In this document: positions 1 through 7,235 of the stretch, piece after piece
How positions within the stretch are numbered: the stretch's first letter is position 1
Layout of the letters: the number at the start of each line of letters is the position of its first letter
Source: Caldithrix sp.
Lineage (GTDB): Bacteria > KSB1 > UBA2214 > DYKH01
Direction: 5' to 3'
Assembly: GCA_020722685.1 (NCBI GenBank)
Contig: DYKH01000198.1
Coordinates: 1-8,724 of the forward strand
DNA: 8,724 nt
Notes under the pieces: model-generated
What the model saw: the letters and a program-made list of their open reading frames with translations, nothing else
Told to the model about the DNA's origin: nothing
Database searches by the model: none
Made by a program: the position numbers and the translations under genes

Positions 1-191
1 CGCTCGGCCTCAATTTAATGAATCGCATAGAGTTTGTCAAGCAATGAAAATTTTCTGTTGCTTTGAGGATTTGTTTTTTGTATTCTCTCTGCGTTTCGAG
101 CTGCGTGCAATTGTCGGTTGCACCAGCATAGCCGGACGAAATACCTTGACGAAATTGGCAAAGGGTAGAATTTGTCAGGAGGGAAGCTCTC

Positions 192-461
192 ATGCAAGCG
201 ACATTGTTCAAGGCGGGGCTGACCTTATTGCTGCTTTTTGCAATTGTGTTGCTATCCGGGGATCGTCTCAATCCACTCTACGGCCGCTTTGGCAAAGTCG
301 ATCAAGTCCATTCCTGGGTATTGCTGGGACTGCTGTTCTTCGGCCTCGCTTCTGTGGCTTTGGCATTCATACGTACCCTCATTGGCATCTTGCTGTTTGC
401 CTGCGTCGTCGTAGCGGCGTATCTCATCTATCATTATCGGCTGGTGGAATTTTTGAAATGA
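192..461 (+). CDS. Small integral membrane protein, function unknown
   Basis: This 89-residue protein is mostly hydrophobic. Three candidate membrane segments are visible at about residues 5-22, 42-60 and 62-80. They are separated by a polar loop (about 23-41, with Asp, Arg and Lys) and a single Arg at 61. No catalytic motif, lipobox or cleavable signal is seen. The start is well supported: AGGAGGG lies at 177-183, eight bases before the ATG. The gene stands alone. It is preceded by about 190 bases without a supported gene and followed ten bases later by a hairpin that may end its transcript, so it need not be co-transcribed with the oxidoreductase downstream. I do not recognise a family. The hydrophobic pattern and strong ribosome binding site make it a likely real gene, but no role can be assigned. 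Confidence 0.7.
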   Translation: MQATLFKAGLTLLLLFAIVLLSGDRLNPLYGRFGKVDQVHSWVLLGLLFFGLASVALAFIRTLIGILLFACVVVAAYLIYHYRLVEFLK

Positions 462-471
462 AACGTCCAAT

Positions 472-498
472 CCTGTGAGGTTTGCAAAACCTCACAGG
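472..498 (+). terminator. Perfect 12-bp hairpin followed by T-rich DNA; possible terminator or dispersed palindrome
   Basis: CCTGTGAGGTTT (472-483) is followed by a three-base loop GCA and its exact reverse complement AAACCTCACAGG (487-498), then TTTTAA. It begins ten bases after the stop of the small membrane protein and ends about 20 bases before the ribosome binding site of the next gene. Placement and the following T-run fit an intrinsic terminator, although the stem is not especially G+C-rich. Because the palindrome is nearly symmetrical it could act in both directions. The same type of CCTGTGAGG/CCTCACAGG palindrome is, from memory, common as a dispersed element in FCB-type genomes, so it may be a repeat that serves as a terminator. 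Confidence 0.6.
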
Positions 499-517
499 TT
501 TTAACATTCTTTTACTT

Positions 518-522
518 GGAGG
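518..522 (+). promoter_or_regulatory. Ribosome binding site fixing a GTG start
   Basis: GGAGG at 518-522 lies seven bases before the GTG at 530. It decides the start of the oxidoreductase. An in-frame upstream start at 482 lies inside the hairpin and would add 16 residues before the Rossmann strand, which is unlikely. Confidence 0.75.
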
Positions 523-529
523 AAAAAAC

Positions 530-1540
530 GTGATCCGATTCGCAGTGTTAGGTTATGGTTTTATGGGTGCCGGTCATGTGGCTACCTTGAAAAAGAATCC
601 CAATGCAAAAGTGGTGGCCGTCATCGAAAGCAATCCGGAAAAGCTGCGGTCCGTTACCGAAGGCAACATCGAACGATCCGGCGCAGATAATTTACTGGAA
701 GGGGTGCATCTTTACCCTTCTTTGGCGGAGATGCTCGGCAAAGAAAAGGTGGATTGCCTGGTTGTTTCACTTCCCACCTACCAGCATCGGGAGTCGACCG
801 TACAGGCCTTGCAAGCGGGACTACATGTGGTGTGCGAGAAGCCCATGGCCCTGACTCTGGAAGATTGCGACGCCATGATCGAAGCTGCGGGGAAACATAA
901 CCGGCAGCTATTCATTGCGCAATGCATCCGCTTTTGGCCGGAATACGCCGAGCTTAAGCGCATGATGGATTCGGGAGAATTGGGCCAGCCGATCTCTTTC
1001 CTTTTCCGTCGCGTCAGCGCTCCACCGTTTTGGGCCGGCCCGCAGAGCTGGTTTGCCGACCCCGCGAAAAGCGGCGGCTGTGTGTTCGATCTGCACGTCC
1101 ACGACGTGGACTTTGTTCATTATCTACTCGGCCGACCTCATTCTGTTTTTTCGCAGGGCATTTTTAGCAGCAGCGGCAGCAATCAGGCCGTTATGACTCA
1201 ATACAGTTTCGAATCAGGAGTCTTATGCTGTGCAGAAGGAAGCTGGATTTATCCTGCCGGTTTCAAGATGGCCTACACAGCCGTTTTTGAGAAAGGCAAG
1301 CTGGAATATGACAGCAATTTATCACCCAGCCTGATGCTGACCCGAAGTGGGGCGGCAGCAGCCGAGCCAGTTCCGGTCCCGCCGGGGGATGGCTACGAGC
1401 ATGAATTTGCTTATTTCATTGAATGCCTGGAAACCGGCAAGGCGCCGGACAAGATCCTCCCGCAAAGCGCGCGCCAAAGTATCGAGATCGCGCTGGCCGA
1501 AGTTAGATCCATGAGAGAGAAAAGAGTGGAGCGACTCTAA
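530..1540 (+). CDS. Gfo/Idh/MocA-family NAD(P)-dependent sugar oxidoreductase
   Basis: Started at the GTG, the protein has 336 residues, the usual family length. It opens directly with a Rossmann strand, IRFAVLGYGFMG, with a GxGxxG dinucleotide-binding motif at residues 8-13. An E-K-P motif follows (Lys104), the conserved lysine of this family. The C-terminal half carries the alpha/beta substrate domain with Asp187, His191 and Asp194 in a GGxxxDxxxHxxD arrangement, matching the catalytic Asp/His positions of inositol and glucose-fructose type dehydrogenases. No signal peptide is seen, so it should act in the cytoplasm, oxidising or reducing a sugar, inositol or sugar-acid substrate that the sequence does not identify. 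It lies on the same strand as the two secreted glycosidase-like genes, 87 bases upstream of the first, which suggests a role in handling the released sugars. Family assignment is firm; substrate is unknown. Confidence 0.93.
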   Translation: MIRFAVLGYGFMGAGHVATLKKNPNAKVVAVIESNPEKLRSVTEGNIERSGADNLLEGVHLYPSLAEMLGKEKVDCLVVSLPTYQHRESTVQALQAGLHVVCEKPMALTLEDCDAMIEAAGKHNRQLFIAQCIRFWPEYAELKRMMDSGELGQPISFLFRRVSAPPFWAGPQSWFADPAKSGGCVFDLHVHDVDFVHYLLGRPHSVFSQGIFSSSGSNQAVMTQYSFESGVLCCAEGSWIYPAGFKMAYTAVFEKGKLEYDSNLSPSLMLTRSGAAAAEPVPVPPGDGYEHEFAYFIECLETGKAPDKILPQSARQSIEIALAEVRSMREKRVERL

Positions 1541-1614
1541 AACGACTATTTGCATTTGGTCTGCCGGAACTGAGGGGATTATCATAAGATCGATCAATAT
1601 TTAGTGGCAAAGAA

Positions 1615-1621
1615 GAGGAAG
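1615..1621 (+). promoter_or_regulatory. Ribosome binding site choosing the ATG at 1628
   Basis: GAGGAAG at 1615-1621 lies six bases before ATG 1628 (a second ATG follows at 1631). An in-frame GTG at 1604 has no comparable site at a usable distance and would add eight mostly basic residues ahead of the signal peptide. Confidence 0.6.
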
Positions 1622-1627
1622 CGATTT

Positions 1628-4267
1628 ATGATGCTTAAAAAGAATTTGCTGTACTGTCCCGTCCTTTTTTCCTACCTGGTTTTTCAGCCGCTCATTCCTG
1701 CTACTCAAGCCAAGGTGGATCTGTGGTGTCATATCTCATTGAGCCTGCCAATGACCGAAGAAGGCGTCCATCTGATTAACTGGCAGGACGGCCAATGGCG
1801 CACCACGCAACTGGGCGGCCAATCGTGCATCGAGATGGTGCGCAATGGGTTGGCCAATTCGGCCTATCTTTATTTTGCCGTGGACGATAGCTATGTTTAT
1901 GGCGACGCCCTCGACGTCTTTGTCACCGTAGAATACCTTGATCGCGGCAGCGGCCAATTTCATCTTCAATACGACGGTCATGCCGATCCATACAGCGACG
2001 GCGGGAGCAAGCCGCTGAGCGGCTCGAATTTCTGGTCAAAACACACCTTCGTGCTGCCGGGTCCTGGCTTGACCAATGGACAGAACGGCGGCGCTGATTT
2101 CCGTCTCGCCCTCCTCGATACCTCTATTGCCCCGCTGGCAATAAAGAATGTCTGGGTGTGGCGGGCGCCGGGCGCTAACATCGCTCCCAAGCGGCAAGAC
2201 TTTTCCGGCGAGTCTTTTGCCGCCACGGACGACCTCGTTTTCACATATTATTTCTACTGGTATGACGTCTACTCCGGTGCGCACATCTGGGATAACGCGC
2301 AACAGACCGACGACGCGCTGCAAGATCATCCGGCTTCTATGACGGACTTTAGCTGGAAATCGGTTGCCTGGCACAAGCAAGAACTGTTGGATATCATGGC
2401 TGCCGGCATTGATGTGATTTTGCCCATCTATTGGGGGTCGGCCCGTGAGATGGAGGGTTGGTCGGTCGAAGGCTTGGTCAAATTAGTGCAAGCCGAAGAA
2501 GAGCTGATAGCCGAAGGAAAAAAGCCGCCCAAGATCGGCCTCTTTTTCGATACCACCACGCTTTTCTACGGCGAGTACGTTCTCAGAAGCGAGGACGCGC
2601 AAACCGATCTCTCCACTTCGTTTGGAAAGGCGTATTTTTACAAACACCTTCGTGATTTCTTCTCCCTTATTCCACCCGCCTTGTGGGCACGGATAGACAA
2701 CCAGCCGGTGGTTTGGTTGTATGCGGCTGCCTTTGCGAAAAACTCAAGCCAAGCGTTGGTCAATTATGTCAATGAGCGTTTTGCCGTTTCTTTTGGCGGA
2801 TTGCAGCCGTACATTGTCCGCGAGATTTCCTGGAATCTGTCTACCCAAAAGGACTATGCCTGGGGAGCGGCTCTCAGCGGCGCGCAGCTTTTTGGCGTGG
2901 CCTCCGTCGGCCCGGGCTACAACGATTCCGCGGTCCCCGGCCGCACGACGCCCATTCGTGAGCGGGAGAATGGCGATTTCTATCGCCGCAATTGGAGCAC
3001 GGTTTTAGGATCGGGCCGCAATCTCGTAGTAGTGGAAACCTGGAATGAGCTGCATGAAGGCACCGACATCTGCAATAGCCGCGAATATGGACGCCAGTAC
3101 ATCGAATTGACCGCCGAGTTTTCCCGAGCCTTAAAACAATCGACCAAATGGTCCTCGTTTCAGCCGCAAGGGTGGATTAAGACGCCTCATCCTTCCTGCA
3201 GCGTGCAAGTGCGAGACAGCAAATTCGGCATCATGCCCACGACCGTCAAATTCACCTACACGGACGACAACGGCACGAGCTGGCGCTCTTGGCCGGCGGC
3301 TTGCACCGGCGCCGACGGCACAACCGAGACTCAGACCGTCACCGCGGCGAACATTCCTTTCGCCGGGAGCGCCCGGCCGTTGTCGACGCCGAATAAGGTA
3401 CGGTTTGCTATTATAAACGCTCGCGGCGATTCGGTCGTCAGCCCAAGCTTTCCCATTTATAACGGCGCCGCGCCGGATTTTGCGGCTGAGATAAGACTCG
3501 GCTCCGGCCCCGAAGGCAACGGCATTCGCCAGCGCTATCATCGCAACGATGATGGCTGGAGCGCCGAGACCAGCTTGGCGGGCGTACCGTGCAGCTACAA
3601 TCTGGTCAAGAATTCCAGTCCGTATCCTGGCCGTTATCTCTATTTCGACGTGGAAGACAGCCTCATTTTCTCCGGCAGTTCTCCCGAAATATGGCTCACC
3701 GTCGACTATTATGACACCTCCGCCACCGGAATCATCGAGCTGCAATATGATAGTCCTGGTAGCACCCTCTCTAACTGGTACCAATCCGCCGGCTCCATTT
3801 CCGTCTCCAACACTCGCAAGTGGAAGAGCAAAACCTTCCATCTCAACGACGCCTATTTTGGCAATCGGGAAAATGGCGGCTCTGACTTTCGCTTTTACAC
3901 CAGCGGGGTGATGTTCCTCAGCCGGGTTTTCGTCAGTAATCTGGAAACCACTAGCGTGGGGAAATCCCACGACTCGCCGGAGAATGAGCCAAAGGCATTC
4001 GGCCTTGAACAAAACTATCCCAACCCGTTCAATCAATCCACAATCATAGTATACAATCTTGCCAAGGATACGGAGGTCGATCTTACCGTTTATGATGTCG
4101 CTGGTAAGCGCGTTCGGACTTTATTCAAGGAAAGACAAACCGCCGGTCGGCATCAATGCCAGTGGGACGGCCAATCCGACTTGGGCCGGGTAGCTTCGGG
4201 GCTGTATTTTCTGCGGCTGTCAGCGGAGAAAGAGCAATCTGTTGGCCGGCTTTTGTTGTTGCGCTGA
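1628..4267 (+). CDS. Secreted multidomain glycoside hydrolase-like protein (GH99/DUF5010-like barrel) with type IX sorting domain
   Basis: The protein has 879 residues from ATG 1628. Residues 1-28 form a signal peptide (two Lys, hydrophobic core, cleavage near ATQA). A beta-sandwich module follows (about 33-180), then a barrel-like domain (about 195-505) opening with TYYFYWYDVY near residue 206 and containing WNELHEGTDI at 472-481. The last motif resembles the N-E-W-x-E-G-T signature of GH99 endo-mannosidases and related families such as DUF5010, making Glu474 and Glu477 candidate active-site residues. An Ig-like stretch (about 510-612) and a second beta-sandwich homologous to the first (about 613-775) come next. 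Residues 791-879 are a FLEQ-NYPNPFN-type FlgD-like sorting domain, implying export through the type IX system to the cell surface or medium. The likely role is cleavage of a polysaccharide or glycoprotein glycan. The fold call is from motif resemblance and the substrate is unknown. The hydrolase gene at 4309 lies 41 bases downstream. Confidence 0.82.
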   Translation: MMLKKNLLYCPVLFSYLVFQPLIPATQAKVDLWCHISLSLPMTEEGVHLINWQDGQWRTTQLGGQSCIEMVRNGLANSAYLYFAVDDSYVYGDALDVFVTVEYLDRGSGQFHLQYDGHADPYSDGGSKPLSGSNFWSKHTFVLPGPGLTNGQNGGADFRLALLDTSIAPLAIKNVWVWRAPGANIAPKRQDFSGESFAATDDLVFTYYFYWYDVYSGAHIWDNAQQTDDALQDHPASMTDFSWKSVAWHKQELLDIMAAGIDVILPIYWGSAREMEGWSVEGLVKLVQAEEELIAEGKKPPKIGLFFDTTTLFYGEYVLRSEDAQTDLSTSFGKAYFYKHLRDFFSLIPPALWARIDNQPVVWLYAAAFAKNSSQALVNYVNERFAVSFGGLQPYIVREISWNLSTQKDYAWGAALSGAQLFGVASVGPGYNDSAVPGRTTPIRERENGDFYRRNWSTVLGSGRNLVVVETWNELHEGTDICNSREYGRQYIELTAEFSRALKQSTKWSSFQPQGWIKTPHPSCSVQVRDSKFGIMPTTVKFTYTDDNGTSWRSWPAACTGADGTTETQTVTAANIPFAGSARPLSTPNKVRFAIINARGDSVVSPSFPIYNGAAPDFAAEIRLGSGPEGNGIRQRYHRNDDGWSAETSLAGVPCSYNLVKNSSPYPGRYLYFDVEDSLIFSGSSPEIWLTVDYYDTSATGIIELQYDSPGSTLSNWYQSAGSISVSNTRKWKSKTFHLNDAYFGNRENGGSDFRFYTSGVMFLSRVFVSNLETTSVGKSHDSPENEPKAFGLEQNYPNPFNQSTIIVYNLAKDTEVDLTVYDVAGKRVRTLFKERQTAGRHQCQWDGQSDLGRVASGLYFLRLSAEKEQSVGRLLLLR

Positions 4268-4308
4268 ACTGCTTCACAAATCACAACTGAACGATAGGAG
4301 AGAGGGAG

Positions 4309-6936
4309 ATGAAAAGAGCATTTGCAATCTTGCTGGTTCTCAGTTCTGCTTTGTTCGCCACGGACAAAATCCCCACCTATGTGGACCCACCGGTTGATAC
4401 ATACTTTACCGATTGGCTCCTCTGTGGTCCGTTTCCGAATCCTTTGCCGGAAGGCATCACCGAATATCGATTCGACGAAACGTCGCTTGGATTTTATCGC
4501 GACTATCTATTGTCGTCCGGCGGTGAGGGCAAGATTCACCCGCGGGAAGGCATGAGTGTCAAGCATCCCGACGGCAGCAAGAAAATCTGGCAGCGCTTCC
4601 ACGGTTATTTTGGCCTCATCCCGTTGGATGAAATCTTTTCCCCTAACGTGCAAACAGTCGCATACGCAGCTTGCGTAGTGCAATCCGCAACAACACGTCC
4701 GGTGGTTCTCAGCATCACCTCCAACGACGGTGTGCGCGTCTGGCAAAACGGCCAACTTATTTTGGATCACAATGTCGGCGGCACGGAGGAGCCGGATCGG
4801 GATTTGGTTCCGATTGTCTTGCAGCAAGGCGAGAATCATTTCCTCGTCAAAGTCGCCAATGGTTTTGGCATGTGGAGCTTCCAATTCCGGTTCTTGGATT
4901 TAGCAAAGACCGTCAACGAGCTATTGCCGAGAGCCTATCTTTTTGGTCGCCCGGAAATTCGAGAAATGGCGGATGGCTGGGAAATTTTTGTCGGCCAGAA
5001 ATACAAGGTGGAATTGCTCCCGAAAAAAGTCCCGGCGCGGGTAGAAATCGTGAGCCCGGATTCCCGGCGGGTTTTGGCCGCGTACGATACGTTTTTGGGT
5101 GCGACACTTTTCGTAAGGAAAACGGAACTGCCCGTTTCGGGGGGACTGTATCCGGTTCTTTGCCGGGTCATGAAAGCAGATGGGGATGAACACGTGTTGC
5201 GGGCGTCCATCTTTGTTGGCGAGCCGCCGGCGATGACAGAAACCTGCCGCCAGTTTCGCTTGGCGCCCATCATCGGCGATGAGCTGTTTGTCGGTCGCGA
5301 AGCAGCACATAACTACGAGTGCATGCGTTTTCACCTTGCCAGTGACAGCACTCACGGTAACCTGGAGGCTTCCGATCTGTGGACGCAACGCGAGATCACC
5401 AACCAATATAGCCGTTGGACCGCCTCGCTGCGGAATCCAAAATCTCCCTATGAGCTGATTTTCCCTGCCGTACAACAAGTAGAATTGCAGGGTGATGGCT
5501 CATTCGAGTTCCACCCCAATATCGGATTCCAAGACCTGACGAACGGCCTCTGTCAAGCCGATTTGGATCGCGTGCAGGAAATGTTCAAGCAAAAACTGGG
5601 CGCAGAAATGCAAATGGCAAATGAAAATCCGGTCATTGTGTTGGGACTGTCTGCCCATTTGCCGGAGGATTGCCGAGGCGTCTCTCTCCCTAACGATGAA
5701 GCTTACCTTATCAAAATCAGCCCGTCACAGATGAAGATCTTTGGCGCCACGGGCAAAGGACTGCACAACGCCTTGGTCACCTTGCGTCACCTTGTCGAGA
5801 TGAACCGACCGCTTCCCGCCGCGACGATCTTGGACTATCCCGGCAACGCCCATCGCTGCGCGTTCCAATACTGGCCGGTGCCGATGAACGGTGAGGCTAA
5901 GGCGCGCATTCTGGAATACGTGGACCTGAAATACAACGAGATTTGTATCGGCACCGATGCCTTTCGCCGCTTGGACGATCCGGCGGTCGCGCAGGCGATG
6001 CAGGATTATTTCGATCTTTTGCGCCGGCACCAGGTCAATCCTATTCCGGTCGTCTGGCTGAACGGAGACAAATCCTGGTATGAGGGCGTCTGGCTGCAGG
6101 ATGAGCCTGTGAGCTTTACGCAAGATGAGGTCAAGCTCGGCTTTCAGCGTTTGGTCGATTTGCCGAATTCTCGCCCGAGGTTGCATTCGGAAAAGGGAGG
6201 CGGAATTGCCTACGAGCGGGACAAAGATTATCAGATTGTATCGGTTGAGCCGCCCGTGTTAAGACGCTTGGCGAACGGCAAAATACTGACAGGTGCCAAA
6301 GCATACTTGGACGCCGACATTGTGGACACGCGCACGCACCGTTTTTTCAAGCCCTGTCCATCGGAGGAGGCTGCCTACCAAGAGTTTGATAAAATCATCA
6401 CCAACACCATCAAGCTTCTCAAGCCCACTGCCATTCACGTCAACCATGATGAGTTGGGGATTATGAACAGCGACAGCCGCTGCCGCCAGCGCAACATGAA
6501 GGGTTATGAGTTGGCGGCCTATCAGATCAATCGCATGCACGACATCATCAAAAGCCACGATCCGCAGGTGGACATGATCATGTGGGCCGACGCGGTCAAT
6601 CCGTATCACAACGCCGGCAAAAAGGTCCTAGAGCAGACCTGTGATTTATTGCATCGGGACATCATCATGGCGCATTGGTATTACAGCGCCGAGAATTTCG
6701 AGCAAGTGGATTTAGTGGAATTGGGCAGCAACTTTTTCCTCGACAAGGGATTTCGCATGTACGGCTGTCCCTGGGACCATTTGGTGAACCATCAGTTGTG
6801 GGAAAGGGTTATGCAAACGCACAAGGGGAATCCAAGCTGCATGGGGCTATTGCACACGCAATGGAGCGGACGGAATTCGGGGATAGCGCAGACGGCGGAA
6901 GTGAATTGGAAGGGAAGCACTTGGCTGACGAAATAA
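4309..6936 (+). CDS. Exported GH20-like glycoside hydrolase (beta-N-acetylhexosaminidase-like) with N-terminal PA14/jelly-roll-like module
   Basis: The protein has 875 residues. Residues 1-17 are a signal peptide (MKRAF, hydrophobic core, SSALFA); there is no lipobox Cys. The N-terminal third looks like a sugar-binding beta-sandwich: SNDGVRVWQNG at 138-148, then L-Q-x-G-E-N and VKVANGFGMW, as in PA14-like or beta-galactosidase-type modules. Residues 464-500 (EAYLIKISPS, then GLHNALVTLRHLV) match the pattern of GH20 domain 2, the alpha/beta module that precedes the catalytic barrel. The barrel starts at ILDYPGNAHR (507-516). HVNHDEL at 710-716 resembles the HxGxDE motif of GH20, with Asp714-Glu715 as the candidate substrate-assisting and acid/base pair. 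The family typically removes terminal beta-linked N-acetylhexosamine; whether this protein does so is inferred. It has no FlgD-like sorting domain, unlike its upstream neighbour, so it may stay in the periplasm. A purine-rich ribosome binding site (4296-4307) precedes the ATG. A GH84- or GH67-like relative is an alternative. Confidence 0.82.
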   Translation: MKRAFAILLVLSSALFATDKIPTYVDPPVDTYFTDWLLCGPFPNPLPEGITEYRFDETSLGFYRDYLLSSGGEGKIHPREGMSVKHPDGSKKIWQRFHGYFGLIPLDEIFSPNVQTVAYAACVVQSATTRPVVLSITSNDGVRVWQNGQLILDHNVGGTEEPDRDLVPIVLQQGENHFLVKVANGFGMWSFQFRFLDLAKTVNELLPRAYLFGRPEIREMADGWEIFVGQKYKVELLPKKVPARVEIVSPDSRRVLAAYDTFLGATLFVRKTELPVSGGLYPVLCRVMKADGDEHVLRASIFVGEPPAMTETCRQFRLAPIIGDELFVGREAAHNYECMRFHLASDSTHGNLEASDLWTQREITNQYSRWTASLRNPKSPYELIFPAVQQVELQGDGSFEFHPNIGFQDLTNGLCQADLDRVQEMFKQKLGAEMQMANENPVIVLGLSAHLPEDCRGVSLPNDEAYLIKISPSQMKIFGATGKGLHNALVTLRHLVEMNRPLPAATILDYPGNAHRCAFQYWPVPMNGEAKARILEYVDLKYNEICIGTDAFRRLDDPAVAQAMQDYFDLLRRHQVNPIPVVWLNGDKSWYEGVWLQDEPVSFTQDEVKLGFQRLVDLPNSRPRLHSEKGGGIAYERDKDYQIVSVEPPVLRRLANGKILTGAKAYLDADIVDTRTHRFFKPCPSEEAAYQEFDKIITNTIKLLKPTAIHVNHDELGIMNSDSRCRQRNMKGYELAAYQINRMHDIIKSHDPQVDMIMWADAVNPYHNAGKKVLEQTCDLLHRDIIMAHWYYSAENFEQVDLVELGSNFFLDKGFRMYGCPWDHLVNHQLWERVMQTHKGNPSCMGLLHTQWSGRNSGIAQTAEVNWKGSTWLTK

Positions 6937-6942
6937 ATGGTC

Positions 6943-6971
6943 TTGATTTTTACCTGGCGAAAAACTATAAT
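6943..6971 (+). promoter_or_regulatory. Sigma70-like promoter of the toxin-antitoxin operon
   Basis: TTGATT (6943-6948) and a perfect TATAAT (6966-6971) are separated by exactly 17 bases. The -35 box begins seven bases after the stop codon of the hydrolase, and the predicted transcript start near 6978 is about 54 bases before the antitoxin ATG. This gives the pair its own transcription independent of the glycosidase genes. Confidence 0.65.
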
Positions 6972-6980
6972 ACGCCGGCG

Positions 6981-6994
6981 CAATTCAAAAATTG
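6981..6994 (+). promoter_or_regulatory. Possible operator: short inverted repeat at the toxin-antitoxin transcript start
   Basis: CAATT (6981-6985) and AATTG (6990-6994) form an inverted repeat with a four-base centre, just downstream of the TATAAT box. Type II antitoxins commonly repress their own promoter by binding palindromes in this position. The arms are short and A+T-rich, so chance is a real alternative. Confidence 0.3.
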
Positions 6995-7031
6995 TCCGCT
7001 ATCTAAAACCAATTCAGAAAAGGTGAGAACA

Positions 7032-7235
7032 ATGGAAGGGATCAAAAAGCAGTATATCGTAGACGAAAATAACCAAAGAGTGGCGGTTCAGCTCGACATC
7101 GGCACTTATCAAAAGATCGAAGAGCTGTTGGAAGACTATTCCCTAGTGCAATTGATGAAAGAGAACGAGGGTAGTGAGATTTTGGATTTGCCCAAAGCCA
7201 AAACGTATTACAGCAGACTAAAGAAGGTCGATTGA
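7032..7235 (+). CDS. Antitoxin of a type II toxin-antitoxin pair (RelB/Phd-like role)
   Basis: This 67-residue acidic protein begins MEGIKKQYIVDENNQRVAVQ and continues with LDIGTYQKIEELLEDYSLVQL. That is a short beta-rich N-terminus followed by an amphipathic helix and an acidic tail (ENEGSEILDLPKAKTYYSRL). The organisation is that of small antitoxins whose N-terminus dimerises or binds DNA and whose C-terminus wraps and neutralises a RelE/ParE toxin. The exact antitoxin family is not assigned. The ATG at 7032 is preceded by AGGTGAG (7021-7027). The reading frame stays open far upstream into the hydrolase gene, but that part is in a different frame from the real protein there and is not coding. 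The stop overlaps the toxin start by four bases, indicating translational coupling and tight stoichiometry. The protein probably also represses its own promoter together with the toxin. Confidence 0.8.
   Translation: MEGIKKQYIVDENNQRVAVQLDIGTYQKIEELLEDYSLVQLMKENEGSEILDLPKAKTYYSRLKKVD

Noticed and set aside
146..171. Possible promoter TTGACG ... TAGAAT before the small membrane protein
   Set aside because: The spacer is only 14 bases, shorter than sigma70 promoters tolerate well, and the Bacteroidetes-type TAnnTTTG box is one base out of register.
15..197. Open frame of 60 codons on the minus strand in the left end
   Set aside because: No recognisable protein pattern and no ribosome binding site; I treat 1-191 as holding no gene I can support.
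44..478. Open frame of 144 codons on the plus strand overlapping the small membrane protein
   Set aside because: It lacks a ribosome binding site, is rich in Cys, Ser and Arg with no domain-like pattern, and overlaps a better-supported frame that has AGGAGGG at the right distance.
3131..4036. Open frame of 301 codons on the minus strand
   Set aside because: It lies wholly antisense to the Ig-like, second beta-sandwich and linker parts of the large secreted protein, whose plus-strand frame has clear domain homology. The translation is low in complexity and rich in Arg, Ala and Gly, as expected of an antisense shadow.
4921..5478. Open frame of 185 codons on the minus strand inside the GH20-like gene
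   Set aside because: It is antisense to the N-terminal half of a well-supported signal-peptide protein and shows no domain pattern.
6675..7031. Long N-terminal extension of the antitoxin frame reaching back into the hydrolase gene
   Set aside because: The upstream part overlaps the hydrolase in another frame and has no protein-like pattern. The ATG at 7032 has a ribosome binding site and gives the expected antitoxin length.
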